The position numbers and the translations under genes were made by a program. A stretch of DNA of 64,000 bases from positions 1 through 64,000 of the forward strand of contig NZ_CABPSM010000003.1 of assembly GCF_902459555.1 (NCBI RefSeq), in the 5' to 3' direction. Below the pieces are notes generated by a model, which ran no database searches, was not told the DNA's origin, and saw only the letters and a list, made by a program, of their open reading frames with translations. The stretch is from Pandoraea horticolens. Lineage in GTDB: Bacteria; Pseudomonadota; Gammaproteobacteria; Burkholderiales; Burkholderiaceae. This document shows positions 18,174-27,791 of the stretch, one piece after another; position 1 is the first letter of the stretch, and each line of letters opens with the position of its first letter.

Positions 18174-18209
18174 ATGAGAAACGCCCTCGAATCCGAGGGC
18201 GTTTCTCAT
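18174..18209. terminator. Bidirectional rho-independent terminator
   Basis: The perfect 16-bp inverted repeat ATGAGAAACGCCCTCG / CGAGGGCGTTTCTCAT with a 4-base loop lies between convergent genes (anti-sigma on plus, aldehyde dehydrogenase on minus). The GTTTCTC flank supplies a partial U-tract on both strands. Confidence 0.8.
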
Positions 18210-18249
18210 GGCTATGCTTGCGCGCGTGGTGTCGGAGCGTGCGCCGATA

Positions 18250-19824
18250 TCACGATTGCGACAATGCGCCGTCGCGAAGTCGCCACAGACCGAGCGGATT
18301 GCCTTCTTGCAGCGCTTCGGGCAACAGCGTATCGGGCAGATCCTGATAGCACACGGGACGCAGGAACCGGTCGATGGCGCTCGCGCCCACCGACGTGAAC
18401 ATCGCATTCGACGTGGCCGGGAAGGGGCCGCCGTGCACCATCGCATGACACACCTCGACACCGGTCGGGAAGCCGTTTGCAAGGATGCGCCCGGCGCGGC
18501 GCTCCAGACTCGGCAGCAGGCGGCGTGCCGTCGCGGTGTCGCCTGCATCGAGTTGCAGCGTGGCCGTGAGCTGGCCTTCAAGACGCTCGGTGATCGAGAT
18601 CATTTCGTCGATCGTATCGCAGGCAATGACGACCGACGCAGGGCCGAAGACTTCGTCATGCAGCGCTGGCGTGGCGAGGAATTCGGCTGCCGTCGTGCGA
18701 AAAAGGGCGGCTTGCCCCTGACATCCGCTGCCCGCCTGAGCGCGTGCGAGCACCGACACGTTCGGCTCGCCGGCCAGTCGCGCTACGCCCTTCTCGTAAG
18801 CCTGATGAATGCCCGGCGTCAGCATTGTGCCTGCGGCCTTCGCTGCGAGCGCTTCGGTGGCGCTACGGCAGAATCGCTCGAGCGCGTCACTGGCGATGCC
18901 GAGTACCAGCCCGGGGTTTGTGCAGAATTGACCCACACCCATCGTCAGCGAATCGGCGAAACCCCTGGCAATGGCGTCGCCGCGCGCGGCCAGTGCTTCG
19001 GGCAGCAGATAGACGGGGTTGATGCTGCTCATTTCGGCATACACGGGGATCGGCACAGCGCGCGCCTGCGCGATGCGTTGCAGTGCGAGGCCGCCATTTC
19101 GCGAACCCGTGAAGCCTACGGCGGCGATTGCCGGATGCGCGACGAGCGCCTCGCCAACCGCACGCTCGCCGACCAGCAGCGAGAACACCCCTTCGGGCAG
19201 GCCGAGCTTCTGCACGGCCGACCGAACGGCACGTGCCACGAGTTCGGAAGTGCCCAAATGTGCCGAATGTGCCTTGACGATCACCGGGCAGCCCGCAGCG
19301 AACGCCGACGCCGTGTCGCCACCCGCTACCGAGAACGCCAGCGGGAAGTTGCTCGCACCGAACACTGCCACGGGACCCAGGCCGATCTTCGCCAGACGCA
19401 AATCGCTGCGCGGCAGCGGTTCGCGCGCGGGCTGGGCGGGGTCGATGGTGGCGTCGAGGAAGTGGCCGTCACGTACCACGCGGGCAAACATCCGCAATTG
19501 ACCGGCTGTGCGTCCGCGCTCGCCTTGCAGGCGGGCGGCAGGCAACCCGGTTTCGACGTGGGCACGCTCGATGAGTGCGTCGCCCAGATCGAGAATCGCC
19601 TGAGCTACCGCTTCGAGAAACTCGGCGCGTTTGGCCAGCGGCAGGGCGCGAAACGGATCGAACGCGGCCCTCGCCAATTCGCACGCACGCTCGACATCCT
19701 GCACGGTGCCTGCGCCGAACGCCGGTGTCAGGCGCTCGCCGCGCGACGGATCGAACGCCTCGAGCGTTCCCGCACTGCCGCGCACGTCGGTGCGGCCGAT
19801 TAACATCTCGCCCGTGATCTGCAT
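18250..19824 (-). CDS. 2,5-dioxovalerate (alpha-ketoglutaric semialdehyde) dehydrogenase
   Basis: A 524-residue aldehyde dehydrogenase converting 2,5-dioxopentanoate to 2-oxoglutarate with NAD(P)+. Visible motifs: the [20 protein letters not shown] loop near residues 145-165, the cofactor segment [11 protein letters not shown], the general-base region [16 protein letters not shown], and the catalytic Cys in [12 protein letters not shown]. This C-terminally extended, Gly-rich ALDH type is characteristic of sugar-acid pathways. The start is the second of two close ATGs (19824), because AAGGAG is 7-8 bases upstream of it but touches the first. It is 11 bp from kdgD, forming a two-gene operon. 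Confidence 0.92.
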   Translation of the reverse strand: MQITGEMLIGRTDVRGSAGTLEAFDPSRGERLTPAFGAGTVQDVERACELARAAFDPFRALPLAKRAEFLEAVAQAILDLGDALIERAHVETGLPAARLQGERGRTAGQLRMFARVVRDGHFLDATIDPAQPAREPLPRSDLRLAKIGLGPVAVFGASNFPLAFSVAGGDTASAFAAGCPVIVKAHSAHLGTSELVARAVRSAVQKLGLPEGVFSLLVGERAVGEALVAHPAIAAVGFTGSRNGGLALQRIAQARAVPIPVYAEMSSINPVYLLPEALAARGDAIARGFADSLTMGVGQFCTNPGLVLGIASDALERFCRSATEALAAKAAGTMLTPGIHQAYEKGVARLAGEPNVSVLARAQAGSGCQGQAALFRTTAAEFLATPALHDEVFGPASVVIACDTIDEMISITERLEGQLTATLQLDAGDTATARRLLPSLERRAGRILANGFPTGVEVCHAMVHGGPFPATSNAMFTSVGASAIDRFLRPVCYQDLPDTLLPEALQEGNPLGLWRLRDGALSQS

Positions 19825-19835
19825 GTGCATTCTCC

Positions 19836-20747
19836 TTAGCCTTCCACTTGCCGGATCAGGGCATTGAGCGCGTCGAGTTCGTCCGGCAGCAGGTCGGTCA
19901 GCGGTGCGCGCACCGGACCGGCGTCGTGCCCGACGAGCTTCGCGCCCGCCTTGACGATACTCACGGCGTAGCCCGCGCGACGGTTGCGAATCTCCAGATA
20001 CGGCAGGAAGAACGTGTCGAGCAGACGGCCCATCGTCTCCTGATCGTTCTCGCACACGGCGCGATAGAACCGCATTGCCGTCTTCGGAATGAAGTTGAAG
20101 ACGGCCGACGAGTACACCGGCACGCCCAGTGCTCGGTAGGCCGCAGCATAAACCTCGGCCGTCGGCAGGCCGCCCAGATAAGAGAAGCGCTCGCCCATGC
20201 GGCGGCGAATCTGCACCATGCGCTCGATGTCGCCCACGCCGTCCTTGAAACCGATCAGGTTCGGACACTTCTCGGCAAGACGCTCCAGCTCGTCGGCGCC
20301 CAGTTTCGAATTGGCGCGGTTGTAGACGATCACGCCGATCCTCACCGAACGGCAGACTTGTTCGACATGTGCGGCAATGCCATCCAGGCTGGCTTCGGTC
20401 AGGTAGTGCGGCATGAGCAGCACGCCCTTGGCGCCAAGGCGCTCGGCCTCCTGCGCGTACTCGACGGCCAGACGCGTCGGGCCGCCGGCGCCGGCCAGAA
20501 TCGGCACCTTGCCCGCGCAGGTGTCGACCGCTGTCTTGATGACTGCGCTGTAGTCCTGCGGCGTGAGCGAGAAGAACTCGCCCGTGCCGCCTGCGGCGAA
20601 GAGCGCCGTTGCGCCGAACGGTGCCAGCCACTCCAGACGGGCCGCGTAACCGCGGGCATTGAAGTCGCCGTTGGCGTCGAAGTCGGTCACGGGAAAAGAC
20701 AACAAGCCGTCGGAGACGATCTGCTTGAGTTCTTGAGGTTCAGTCAT
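19836..20747 (-). CDS. kdgD: 5-dehydro-4-deoxyglucarate dehydratase
   Basis: A 303-residue DapA/NAL-superfamily TIM-barrel lyase that converts 5-dehydro-4-deoxy-D-glucarate to 2,5-dioxopentanoate, water and CO2. The barrel opens [20 protein letters not shown]. The family motif [10 protein letters not shown] and the Schiff-base lysine in [14 protein letters not shown] (about residue 190) are present, as is the YNRANSKL tyrosine segment. The length fits KDGDH. It heads the operon with the aldehyde dehydrogenase and is divergent from garD. The operator-like dyad at 20821-20840 lies about 75 bp upstream. Confidence 0.94.
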   Translation of the reverse strand: MTEPQELKQIVSDGLLSFPVTDFDANGDFNARGYAARLEWLAPFGATALFAAGGTGEFFSLTPQDYSAVIKTAVDTCAGKVPILAGAGGPTRLAVEYAQEAERLGAKGVLLMPHYLTEASLDGIAAHVEQVCRSVRIGVIVYNRANSKLGADELERLAEKCPNLIGFKDGVGDIERMVQIRRRMGERFSYLGGLPTAEVYAAAYRALGVPVYSSAVFNFIPKTAMRFYRAVCENDQETMGRLLDTFFLPYLEIRNRRAGYAVSIVKAGAKLVGHDAGPVRAPLTDLLPDELDALNALIRQVEG

Positions 20748-21118
20748 TTCAAGAGTTCCTGTCGGCCGCAGGGCCGGATTCGATGAGGGAAAAAGGTGCT
20801 CAACCCGCGCTTGGCGCTAAGTTATATGTCATCGTATAACATGTGGTCGGACCGAACAAGAGGGTGACTGTCCGAATGGGAGTGGGATAAACCCGCAAAA
20901 GGGACGAAGAAGGTTTCTCCCGATTCCGTCGAAGCCCTTTGTCTATGCCCAAAATGGGGGATCTAGATGTATGATGACGCATAAGTGACGGGTGATTGAG
21001 CTAACGTCAACGACAGCAGCAGGTGATTCGGATAATGCGTTGAGGAGCGCGACAAATCGCACGCATGAGTAAAGTGCGGGTGTTGCGTCCCATCAGGACA
21101 GCAGGGGGAGTGAGCAAC
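20748..21118. other. Divergent control region between kdgD and garD
   Basis: 371 bp without a gene. It holds the operator-like dyad at 20821-20840 near kdgD and a degenerate half-site version (GATGT-ATG-ATGAC, 20966-20978) nearer garD. Confidence 0.55.
20821..20840. promoter_or_regulatory. Candidate FadR-family operator upstream of kdgD
   Basis: Arms GTTATA and TATAAC flank an 8-bp core, and within it GTCAT-CGT-ATAAC matches 9 of 10 arm bases of the dyads at 11502 and 11691. Recurrence at three promoters of one pathway supports a common regulator. Confidence 0.55.
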
Positions 21119-22738
21119 ATGGCATCGACGATGGACACGGCCCGCACGGTGGCGGGCGAACCGGGACCGGGACAGGCGGCGAAGGATGTGCCGCGCTACA
21201 TCCGGATGCAGGAGGACGACAACGTCGCCATCGTCGTGAACGACGGTGGTTTACCCGCCGGTAGCCGATTTGCGGGCGGGCTCACGCTAGTCGACGCCGT
21301 GCCGCAGGGGCACAAAGTCGCGCTGGTGGACTTGGCCGAGGGGGCGGCGGTGATTCGCTACGGGGTGGTGATCGGCTATGCCGCGCGGGCGTTGCCCGCC
21401 GGCAGTTGGGTCAACGAGCGCAATCTCACCATGCCCGAGGCGCCGTCGCTGGATCGTCTGCCGATCAGCACGCGGGTGCCCGCGGCGTTGCCGCCGCTCG
21501 ACGGCTTCACGTTCCAGGGTTATCGCAACGCTGACGGTTCGGTCGGCACACGCAATATCCTCGCGATCACCACGACGGTGCAGTGCGTGGCCGGGGTGGT
21601 CGAATTTGCCGTCAAACGCATCAAAGAGACCTTGCTGCCGCAGTATCCGAATGTCGACGACGTGGTCGCGCTCGAGCATACCTACGGCTGCGGCGTCGCC
21701 ATCGATGCCCCGGACGCCATCGTGCCGATCCGCACGTTGCGCAACATCGCCACGAACCCGAATTTCGGCGGCGAAGTGATGGTGGTGAGTCTTGGGTGCG
21801 AGAAGCTCCAGCCCGAGCGTCTGCTGCCGGCGGGGAGCATTCCCATCGGCAGTGCCGATGCTGACGGAAAGCCCGACACCGTGTGTCTGCAAGACGACGC
21901 GCACGTCGGCTTCCTGTCGATGATCGATTCGATTCTCGCCATGGCGCACACGCATCTGGTACGGCTCAACGCGCGGCAGCGCGAAACGGTGCCGGCATCC
22001 GAATTGATCGTGGGTGTGCAGTGCGGTGGCAGCGACGCGTTTTCCGGCGTCACTGCGAACCCGGCCGTGGGCTTTGCAACGGATCTGCTCGTGCGCGCGG
22101 GGGCGACGGTGATGTTCTCCGAAGTGACCGAGGTGCGCGACGGGATCGACCAACTCACTTCACGCGCGGCCACGCCGGAAGTCGCCGAAGCGATGATTCG
22201 GGAGATGGCGTGGTACGACGCGTATCTCGAGCGCGGACGCGTAGACCGCAGCGCCAACACGACGCCCGGCAACAAGCGCGGCGGATTGTCCAATATTGTC
22301 GAAAAGGCGATGGGGTCGATTGTGAAGTCCGGCACCGGGCCGATTCACGGTGTGGTGGCTCCCGGTGCGAAACTCGACCGGGCACACCAGCGCGGACTGA
22401 TCTACGCCGCGACCCCGGCGAGCGACTTCATCTGCGGCACGCTGCAACTCGCGGCAGGCATCAATCTGCACGTCTTCACGACCGGCCGGGGAACGCCATA
22501 CGGACTGGCGGAGGTGCCCGTCATCAAGGTCGCTACGCGCTCCGATCTGGCGCGCCGCTGGCACGATCTGATGGATATCGACGCGGGCCGCATCGCGACG
22601 GGCGACGCCACCATCGCAGACATCGGCTGGCAACTCTTTCACCGGATGCTCGCCGTGGCGAGCGGAGAAAAGACCTGGGCCGAGCGGTGGGGGCTGCACA
22701 ACGCGCTGACGCTGTTCAACCCGGCGCCGGTGACCTGA
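21119..22738 (+). CDS. garD: Galactarate dehydratase
   Basis: A 539-residue enzyme of the UxaA/GarD family that dehydrates galactarate (mucate) to 5-dehydro-4-deoxy-D-glucarate. The N-terminal SAF-type domain (about residues 30-110, [20 protein letters not shown]) precedes the catalytic part with [17 protein letters not shown], the Cys-rich HTYGCGVA and [12 protein letters not shown], and [13 protein letters not shown]. The start was chosen at 21119, where GGGGGAG sits 8 bases upstream; an earlier in-frame ATG at 21065 has no such signal. The product is the substrate of KdgD, encoded divergently. Confidence 0.94.
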   Translation: MASTMDTARTVAGEPGPGQAAKDVPRYIRMQEDDNVAIVVNDGGLPAGSRFAGGLTLVDAVPQGHKVALVDLAEGAAVIRYGVVIGYAARALPAGSWVNERNLTMPEAPSLDRLPISTRVPAALPPLDGFTFQGYRNADGSVGTRNILAITTTVQCVAGVVEFAVKRIKETLLPQYPNVDDVVALEHTYGCGVAIDAPDAIVPIRTLRNIATNPNFGGEVMVVSLGCEKLQPERLLPAGSIPIGSADADGKPDTVCLQDDAHVGFLSMIDSILAMAHTHLVRLNARQRETVPASELIVGVQCGGSDAFSGVTANPAVGFATDLLVRAGATVMFSEVTEVRDGIDQLTSRAATPEVAEAMIREMAWYDAYLERGRVDRSANTTPGNKRGGLSNIVEKAMGSIVKSGTGPIHGVVAPGAKLDRAHQRGLIYAATPASDFICGTLQLAAGINLHVFTTGRGTPYGLAEVPVIKVATRSDLARRWHDLMDIDAGRIATGDATIADIGWQLFHRMLAVASGEKTWAERWGLHNALTLFNPAPVT

Positions 22739-22778
22739 TCCGGCGGCGGGGGGACGGGGGCTCCCCGCAGGGTGTGTC

Positions 22779-23255
22779 TCAGAGTTCGGCTTGCGTCTGC
22801 GCCAGTCCGAACTCGAGCATGGCGGGGACGAAGCAGTGGTTGAGTGTGTCCCGTCGCGAGAGCTTCGTGAGCACATAGCGACGAAATGGGGTGAGCGTGG
22901 CCCAGTCGCCGACATCGGGCGGCAGCAGGTCGGCCAACTCGCATTGCTTGAGCAGCCCCGGCGGCAGCGCATTCGAATCCTGCCACGCGGTGGGAGCGGG
23001 GTCGACAATGCGCTCGACCGCGTGCCCGAGATGCTCGCGGGCAATCTCATCGAGACGCGCCGCGAAATCCTCGTCACCCGGCCGGCACGACGCCAGCGTT
23101 TCTCGCGCGTCTTGCGGAAGACGCTGCCAATCGACCAGCGACAGATGCTGGCCGTTGCGATCCAGGTTGAAGCGAATCGCCATCGTGATGAACTTCAGGT
23201 TCTCGCAGGCTTCGATCTCGAAAACAAAGATGGGCAGACGCTGATAGAGAGGCAT
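22779..23255 (-). CDS. Nitrate reductase-associated protein
   Basis: A 158-residue protein of the Nitr_red_assoc family: IFVFEIEACENLKFITMAIR followed by NLDRNGQHLSLVDWQRLP matches the conserved N-terminal half. Family members are found near assimilatory nitrate genes, but their biochemical role is not established. No nitrate genes are adjacent here. The start (23255) follows AGGAG by 8 bases; an upstream in-frame ATG at 23288 lacks a signal. Confidence 0.75.
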   Translation of the reverse strand: MPLYQRLPIFVFEIEACENLKFITMAIRFNLDRNGQHLSLVDWQRLPQDARETLASCRPGDEDFAARLDEIAREHLGHAVERIVDPAPTAWQDSNALPPGLLKQCELADLLPPDVGDWATLTPFRRYVLTKLSRRDTLNHCFVPAMLEFGLAQTQAEL

Positions 23256-23337
23256 GAGAGTCGCTCCTGGGAGCACCATCGGAAACAATTATGGTACTTC
23301 AAGTAAGCGACCTAAGTGAGCGATCCCAGCGCGGCAT

Positions 23338-24957
23338 TCAGTGGGCTGTGTATCGAAGCTGCGCGTTCGGCCCGACCGGCAACTCCAGACCGAATACCCA
23401 AAGGCAGAAGAATGCCGTCCATGCGATCGTGAATACGATGGCGTACGGCAACATCAGGGCGAGTAACGTTCCCACGCCGGCATCGCGTTGGTAGCGTGTT
23501 GCTACCGCGAGAATGAGCGCGAAGTAACTCAGCATCGGTGTGACGATGTTCGAGACGGAATCGCCGATCCGGTACGCCGCCTGCACCACTTCCGGCGCAT
23601 AGCCGAGCAACATCATCATCGGCACGATGATAGGCGCCATGAGCGCCCATTGCGCCATGCCGGAACTGATCATGAGGTTCACCGTGGCACAAAGCACGAT
23701 GAGTCCGATGAACAACAGCGGCCCGTTGTCGGCCACGCCGCTGAGCCAGCCCGCGCCCTTGATTGCGAGAATGGTGCCCAATCCGCTGCGTCCGAACAGG
23801 GCGACGAACTGCGAAGCGAAAAATACGAGAACGAGGTATTGGCCAAGGCTGCCCAATGTCTTCGACATGGCGGCGATCACGTCGCGGTCGTTTCGGTACG
23901 CGCCAGTCATCACACCGTAGAGCAACCCCGGCAGCGCGAAGAAGATCACGATGAATGCCACGACGCTGCCGAACAGCGGCGCACGGCTGCCGTATTCGCC
24001 GGCCGCATCGCGAAGCGGCGAACTGTCGGGCCACGCCATCGAGAACAAGGCGACACCACATGCCAGCATGCAGCCGAGTGCGGCCCATAGTGCGCGACGC
24101 TCTGCGGGAGCGATGGGGCGGTGGGTGTGCGCGTCCGGGGACAGCGCCTGCGCGTCGCCGTCCTGCGGATGCCAGGTGCCCAGGCGCGGTTCGATGATGC
24201 GTTCGGTGACCCAGGTGGCCGCGAGCGTGACGAGCAACGAACTGGCGGCCATGAAGTACCAGTTGGCAACCGCGCTGACGCTGTATTCCGGGGCGAGAAG
24301 CTGCGCGGCACCTTGCGTAATGCCGCCCAGTAATGGGTCCGACGTGCTGAGCAGCAGATTGGCGCCATAGCCGCCGGACACGCCCGCGAATGCCGCCGAC
24401 AGACCGGCGAGCGGATGCCGGCCCATCGTCGCGAAGAGCATGGCGGCCAGCGGCAGAACCACCACATAGCCGAGATCCGAGGCCACGTTCGAGATCACGG
24501 CGGCAAAGACGATCGCCATGGTGATGCAACGACGCGGCGCGGCAACCACCAGCGCCCGAAGCGCGGTCGACAGCAGGCCGGAATGTTCGGCAATCGAGAT
24601 GCCGAGCAGGGCGACCAGCACCGTCCCCAATGGGGCGTAGCTCGTGAAGTTCATGGTCACGGTGCTGGCCCAGCGCACGAGTTCGGTGCCGGTCAGCAAA
24701 TTCGTCACGGTCATGACGTCGCCTGCGTTGGCGGGGCGCGGGTCAGCCGCCGAAACGCCGAACCAGGCGCTGATCGACGACAGTGTGATGACCGTTACCG
24801 TCATGAGGGCAAAGAGCGTGACCGGGTGCGGCAGTGCATTGCCGAGCCACTCGACCAGACCGAGGGCTCCGCGAAGACGGGTTTTGGCATGAGGCTTGGC
24901 GGCGCCAGGCGTGTCTGCCGAGTGGGACGGGGAAAGGGCGTCGGGCATACGTAGCAT
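23338..24957 (-). CDS. AbgT-family transporter
   Basis: A 539-residue inner-membrane protein with about 11-13 helices and the AbgT signature pattern: the first helix region LPHPVTLFALMTVTVITLSS, the hairpin segment SDLGYVVVLPLAAMLFA, and GGYGANLLLSTSDPLLGGIT, then SGMAQWALMAPIIVPMMMLLGY near the C-terminus. Family members import p-aminobenzoyl-glutamate or export sulfonamides. The cytoplasmic N-tail is about 35 residues. It is monocistronic. Confidence 0.9.
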   Translation of the reverse strand: MLRMPDALSPSHSADTPGAAKPHAKTRLRGALGLVEWLGNALPHPVTLFALMTVTVITLSSISAWFGVSAADPRPANAGDVMTVTNLLTGTELVRWASTVTMNFTSYAPLGTVLVALLGISIAEHSGLLSTALRALVVAAPRRCITMAIVFAAVISNVASDLGYVVVLPLAAMLFATMGRHPLAGLSAAFAGVSGGYGANLLLSTSDPLLGGITQGAAQLLAPEYSVSAVANWYFMAASSLLVTLAATWVTERIIEPRLGTWHPQDGDAQALSPDAHTHRPIAPAERRALWAALGCMLACGVALFSMAWPDSSPLRDAAGEYGSRAPLFGSVVAFIVIFFALPGLLYGVMTGAYRNDRDVIAAMSKTLGSLGQYLVLVFFASQFVALFGRSGLGTILAIKGAGWLSGVADNGPLLFIGLIVLCATVNLMISSGMAQWALMAPIIVPMMMLLGYAPEVVQAAYRIGDSVSNIVTPMLSYFALILAVATRYQRDAGVGTLLALMLPYAIVFTIAWTAFFCLWVFGLELPVGPNAQLRYTAH

Positions 24958-25474
24958 CTCTGCGTCTGAACTCTGAATGCCCTAGCGTAGGGGCGAATTC
25001 GCGTGTTTGTACCCGGCGAGGCGCATTTTTGGGGTAACTCTTAGTTCACTTTGAGCGACTGGCTGATGCCGCGAGGTGGGGGTGCGGCAACGCCGATACG
25101 AGAAGAGCGCCCTGACCTGACGGCGTGTCTCCGCAGCGATGCCTCAGGTTCTTGGGAATAGTCTCAAAATTGTCTGTTGGAGAGCGAATGTAGGCATTTG
25201 CCGTTCACGATGGCGACCGATGCTGAACCTTCGCTATCTCTCAGGGGGTTGCCGGTGGTTTTCGTCAAACCGGCGTTGTGACGGGGGCGCGATATGACGG
25301 CGATATGACAACGTTGTCTGCGCACTTCTAGAGTCTCCGTTCTTTTCCGACCCCGTGAGGGATTCCTAATGTAGACGTTTGACCCGCAGGCATCTGCGTT
25401 CATACCCGGCATGGCATGAACGGCCTGTGCGGCAGTCTTTGCACTGCGTCATCCGTATTTCGAAAGGAGCCGAC
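24958..25474. other. Intergenic region upstream of the AbgT and 25475 genes
   Basis: 517 bp with no supported gene. It must hold the promoter of the AbgT gene (minus) and of the small-protein operon (plus). No clear operator or RNA structure stands out. Confidence 0.4.
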
Positions 25475-25768
25475 ATGCCGTCCAATGCGCCGCCGTCACC
25501 TTTTCCTTTTCTTCCCGTCGTGCTTGAGTCACCCACCGGAGCGCAAGGACGCGCACTGCCTGCGGGGAATCGCGCCGCGCGTCCCCCCGACAAGGCAACA
25601 CGCCCGTCGTCGCGCGGCAAGGGGCGCGCCGCATGCCGCTGCGCCGCTGACGCGATGCAGAGCGTGCCCGGCCTGTCGTTGGACGACGGGGCGGCGGCGC
25701 TTCGTGTGGAGGTCGTGCGACGCGTCGATCCCGCGTGGGTGACGTTGCTCGGGGCTATCGTCCGATGA
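25475..25768 (+). CDS. Small hypothetical protein, coupled to the heme-oxygenase-like gene
   Basis: A 97-residue protein not recognized. The start ATG follows AAAGGAG by 6 bases, a good ribosome binding site. The first 60 residues are Pro/Arg/Ala-rich and probably disordered, with a CRC pair near residue 52. The last 25 (DDGAAALRVEVVRRVDPAWV) could form a strand-helix. Its stop overlaps the next gene's start (ATGA), so the two are made together. It might be a substrate or partner of the downstream enzyme; a peptide-precursor role is speculation. Confidence 0.6.
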   Translation: MPSNAPPSPFPFLPVVLESPTGAQGRALPAGNRAARPPDKATRPSSRGKGRAACRCAADAMQSVPGLSLDDGAAALRVEVVRRVDPAWVTLLGAIVR

Positions 25769-26745
25769 GTGCCTCGATCATGTCATCGGTCGCCGGCGCC
25801 ACCCCCGGCTCGCGCCCCACGCCGGAGGCGTCCACCAAGGCGGTATGGGGCATCGTGTCGCCGCACGCGCGGTGGACGAGTGACACCCAGGCCGTCACCA
25901 TCTCGTCGCACGAGGTGTCGTGCACATTGCACGGCGCGCCTGCCGACATTGCTGTCTGGCTCGATCGTCTGCGGCATGGCTTGTTGCTCGCCGAAGCGCC
26001 CGTGCCGGGCACATGGCTTGCCACACTCGTCGACGAATCGCTGGTGCATGTGTTGCCCGCGACACAGTGCGATATCGTCCCCGCATTCGGGAGGATCTGC
26101 GATGACTGGGTGCGCGGCATTTTCGCCGCACCGTTCTGGGCCCGGTTTCTGGCCGGCGAGTCGAGCGACATTCAGGTGCTGGCGTTTCTCGCGCAGCACT
26201 ACCATCGCGCCGCCGGGGCCGACGTCCACAATCGCATCGCTGTCGAGCGTTGCACCGATGCGGCCCTGCGGCCGTTGCTGCTTCGTCAGTATCGCGAGCA
26301 GCGCGGGCAGGCGACGATGCTCGCTGCCGGGCTTCTGCGCTGCGGCCCGACGGCCCGCACGTTTCTCGACAGCGGCGCGTTCGATTCGACCCACGCGCTG
26401 ATCGACTTCATCATCGACGCAGCGGGCGATATGCCGACTTACGTCGGCTGCTGCGCGCTGAGTCAGGCCCCGTCAACGGTGCGCGCAGCCAGCGAGATCG
26501 AGGCGCAATTCGATTCGCTGGCGCAGCGGTATCCGTCGGCTGCCGAAGGGTTCGCGGCGGTCTGTGCCCATGCGCGGCACGATGCGAGTGTTTGCGGCGG
26601 CACTTCGCTACTCTCGCAATGGGTGGAGGAAGCCGGTGAGCCCGACGTCGCGGCGCGCTTGCGCATGTTGCGCGGCGCCTACGGCGTTGCGGCGGCCTAC
26701 CGCGAGATGTTCGACGCGTTGCATCGTCTCGACGAAGATATCTGA
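25765..26745 (+). CDS. Heme-oxygenase-like (TenA/PqqC-fold) protein with N-terminal small domain
   Basis: A 326-residue protein. Residues 110-320 have the all-helical heme-oxygenase-like fold seen in iron-containing redox enzymes: FLAQHYHRAAGADVHNRIAV, REQRGQATMLAAGLLRCG and AAVCAHARHDASVCGG are the expected helices. Some ligand positions are altered (Gln where the family often has His in the EQRGQ segment), so metal binding is uncertain. Residues 30-95 (AVTISSHEVSCTLHGAPADI) look like the strand-rich leader-binding-type domains of peptide-modifying enzymes, a weak resemblance. It is translationally coupled to the preceding 97-residue gene. Confidence 0.6.
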   Translation: MSASIMSSVAGATPGSRPTPEASTKAVWGIVSPHARWTSDTQAVTISSHEVSCTLHGAPADIAVWLDRLRHGLLLAEAPVPGTWLATLVDESLVHVLPATQCDIVPAFGRICDDWVRGIFAAPFWARFLAGESSDIQVLAFLAQHYHRAAGADVHNRIAVERCTDAALRPLLLRQYREQRGQATMLAAGLLRCGPTARTFLDSGAFDSTHALIDFIIDAAGDMPTYVGCCALSQAPSTVRAASEIEAQFDSLAQRYPSAAEGFAAVCAHARHDASVCGGTSLLSQWVEEAGEPDVAARLRMLRGAYGVAAAYREMFDALHRLDEDI

Positions 26746-26846
26746 GGTCAGTGCCGGAGCTATGCCCCCGAATGGGGCATGTGACTCGTATAATGGCGTC
26801 CCAACGGTGGGGGCGGTTGCGGCCCTGCGCCGTCCGCCCCCTGACC

Positions 26847-27740
26847 ATGACAACCGAACTTGCCTACCTCGCCGCGCTCGGCGCCGCCCTTTGCTGGGCC
26901 TGCAGCGGCATGATCGCCATCACGCCTGTGCGCCAGGCGGGTTCCTTCCCCTTCAACTATGCCCGCATGCTGCTGGTCTTCGCGATGCTGCTCATCGCAC
27001 TGGCGGTGCTGCGCGGCTGGCCGTCGCTGACGCTGGTGCAATGGCTGCGGCTCACGGCGTCCGGGCTGATCGGCATTCTGGTGGGCGACACGATTCTTTA
27101 CACCTCGCTAGGCCGCCTCGGGCCGCGCCGCAACTCCATCATCTTCGCGACGAACGCACCGATGACCGCCGTGCTCGGCTATTTTTGGCTCGGCGAGGCG
27201 CTCGGTTGGCGTGCCGTGGCAGGCGTGGCGCTCGTGACGGCGGGGGTGGCGCTGGCCATCGCGTTCGGCGGGCGTCGCGAGGACGCGCACCACTGGGAGT
27301 CCGTGCGCGGCGACGTGCGGGTGGGCGTCGCCATTGGCCTGACGGCGGCGCTGTGTCATTCCATTGGCACGTTGATCGCCAAGCCGGTCATGGCGGTAGG
27401 TGTCGATCCGGTGGGGGCGTCCGCCGTGCGCGTCGGGGTATCGGCGCTGGGGCTCACGATTGTCGCCGCGCGGCGCGGACGTGCCGTCTTCTCGGCCTTC
27501 ACGCCGGGCGCACTGGCGCTCACGGCCGCCTCGGGCTTCGTCGGTGTGGCCGTCGGCATGACATTGCTGCTCTACGGCATGGGGCATGGCAACACCGGCG
27601 TCATTGCGACGCTCTCCGCGACCACGCCGGTCATGGTGTTGCCGTTGTTGTGGCTTCGCACCCGGCAGCGCCCGGCGGCAGGCGCCTGGTGGGGCGCGCT
27701 GATCGCAAGCGCAGGCGTGGCGTTGATCTTCAACCGGTGA
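26847..27740 (+). CDS. EamA/DMT-superfamily transporter
   Basis: A 297-residue inner-membrane protein with ten predicted helices in two EamA repeats, opening LAYLAALGAALCWACSGMIA. The second repeat begins around VGVAIGLTAALCHSIGTLIA. Members export amino acids or metabolites; the substrate is unknown. The start was placed at the ATG before TTELAYLAALGA since the upstream extension is not membrane-like. Confidence 0.88.
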   Translation: MTTELAYLAALGAALCWACSGMIAITPVRQAGSFPFNYARMLLVFAMLLIALAVLRGWPSLTLVQWLRLTASGLIGILVGDTILYTSLGRLGPRRNSIIFATNAPMTAVLGYFWLGEALGWRAVAGVALVTAGVALAIAFGGRREDAHHWESVRGDVRVGVAIGLTAALCHSIGTLIAKPVMAVGVDPVGASAVRVGVSALGLTIVAARRGRAVFSAFTPGALALTAASGFVGVAVGMTLLLYGMGHGNTGVIATLSATTPVMVLPLLWLRTRQRPAAGAWWGALIASAGVALIFNR

Positions 27741-27791
27741 GTGCTGCGTCGGACGGCGGTAGGGGGCGAGCGCATCGGCGTCGCCCGGCCG

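Noticed and set aside
18250-20631. Continuous 793-codon frame across the aldehyde dehydrogenase and kdgD
   Set aside because: The upstream half is out of frame with KdgD, which is clearly encoded in another frame. The dehydrogenase starts at 19824 behind AAGGAG.
22741-22778. GC-rich hairpin after garD as terminator
   Set aside because: Short imperfect stem in a G-run with no T-tract.
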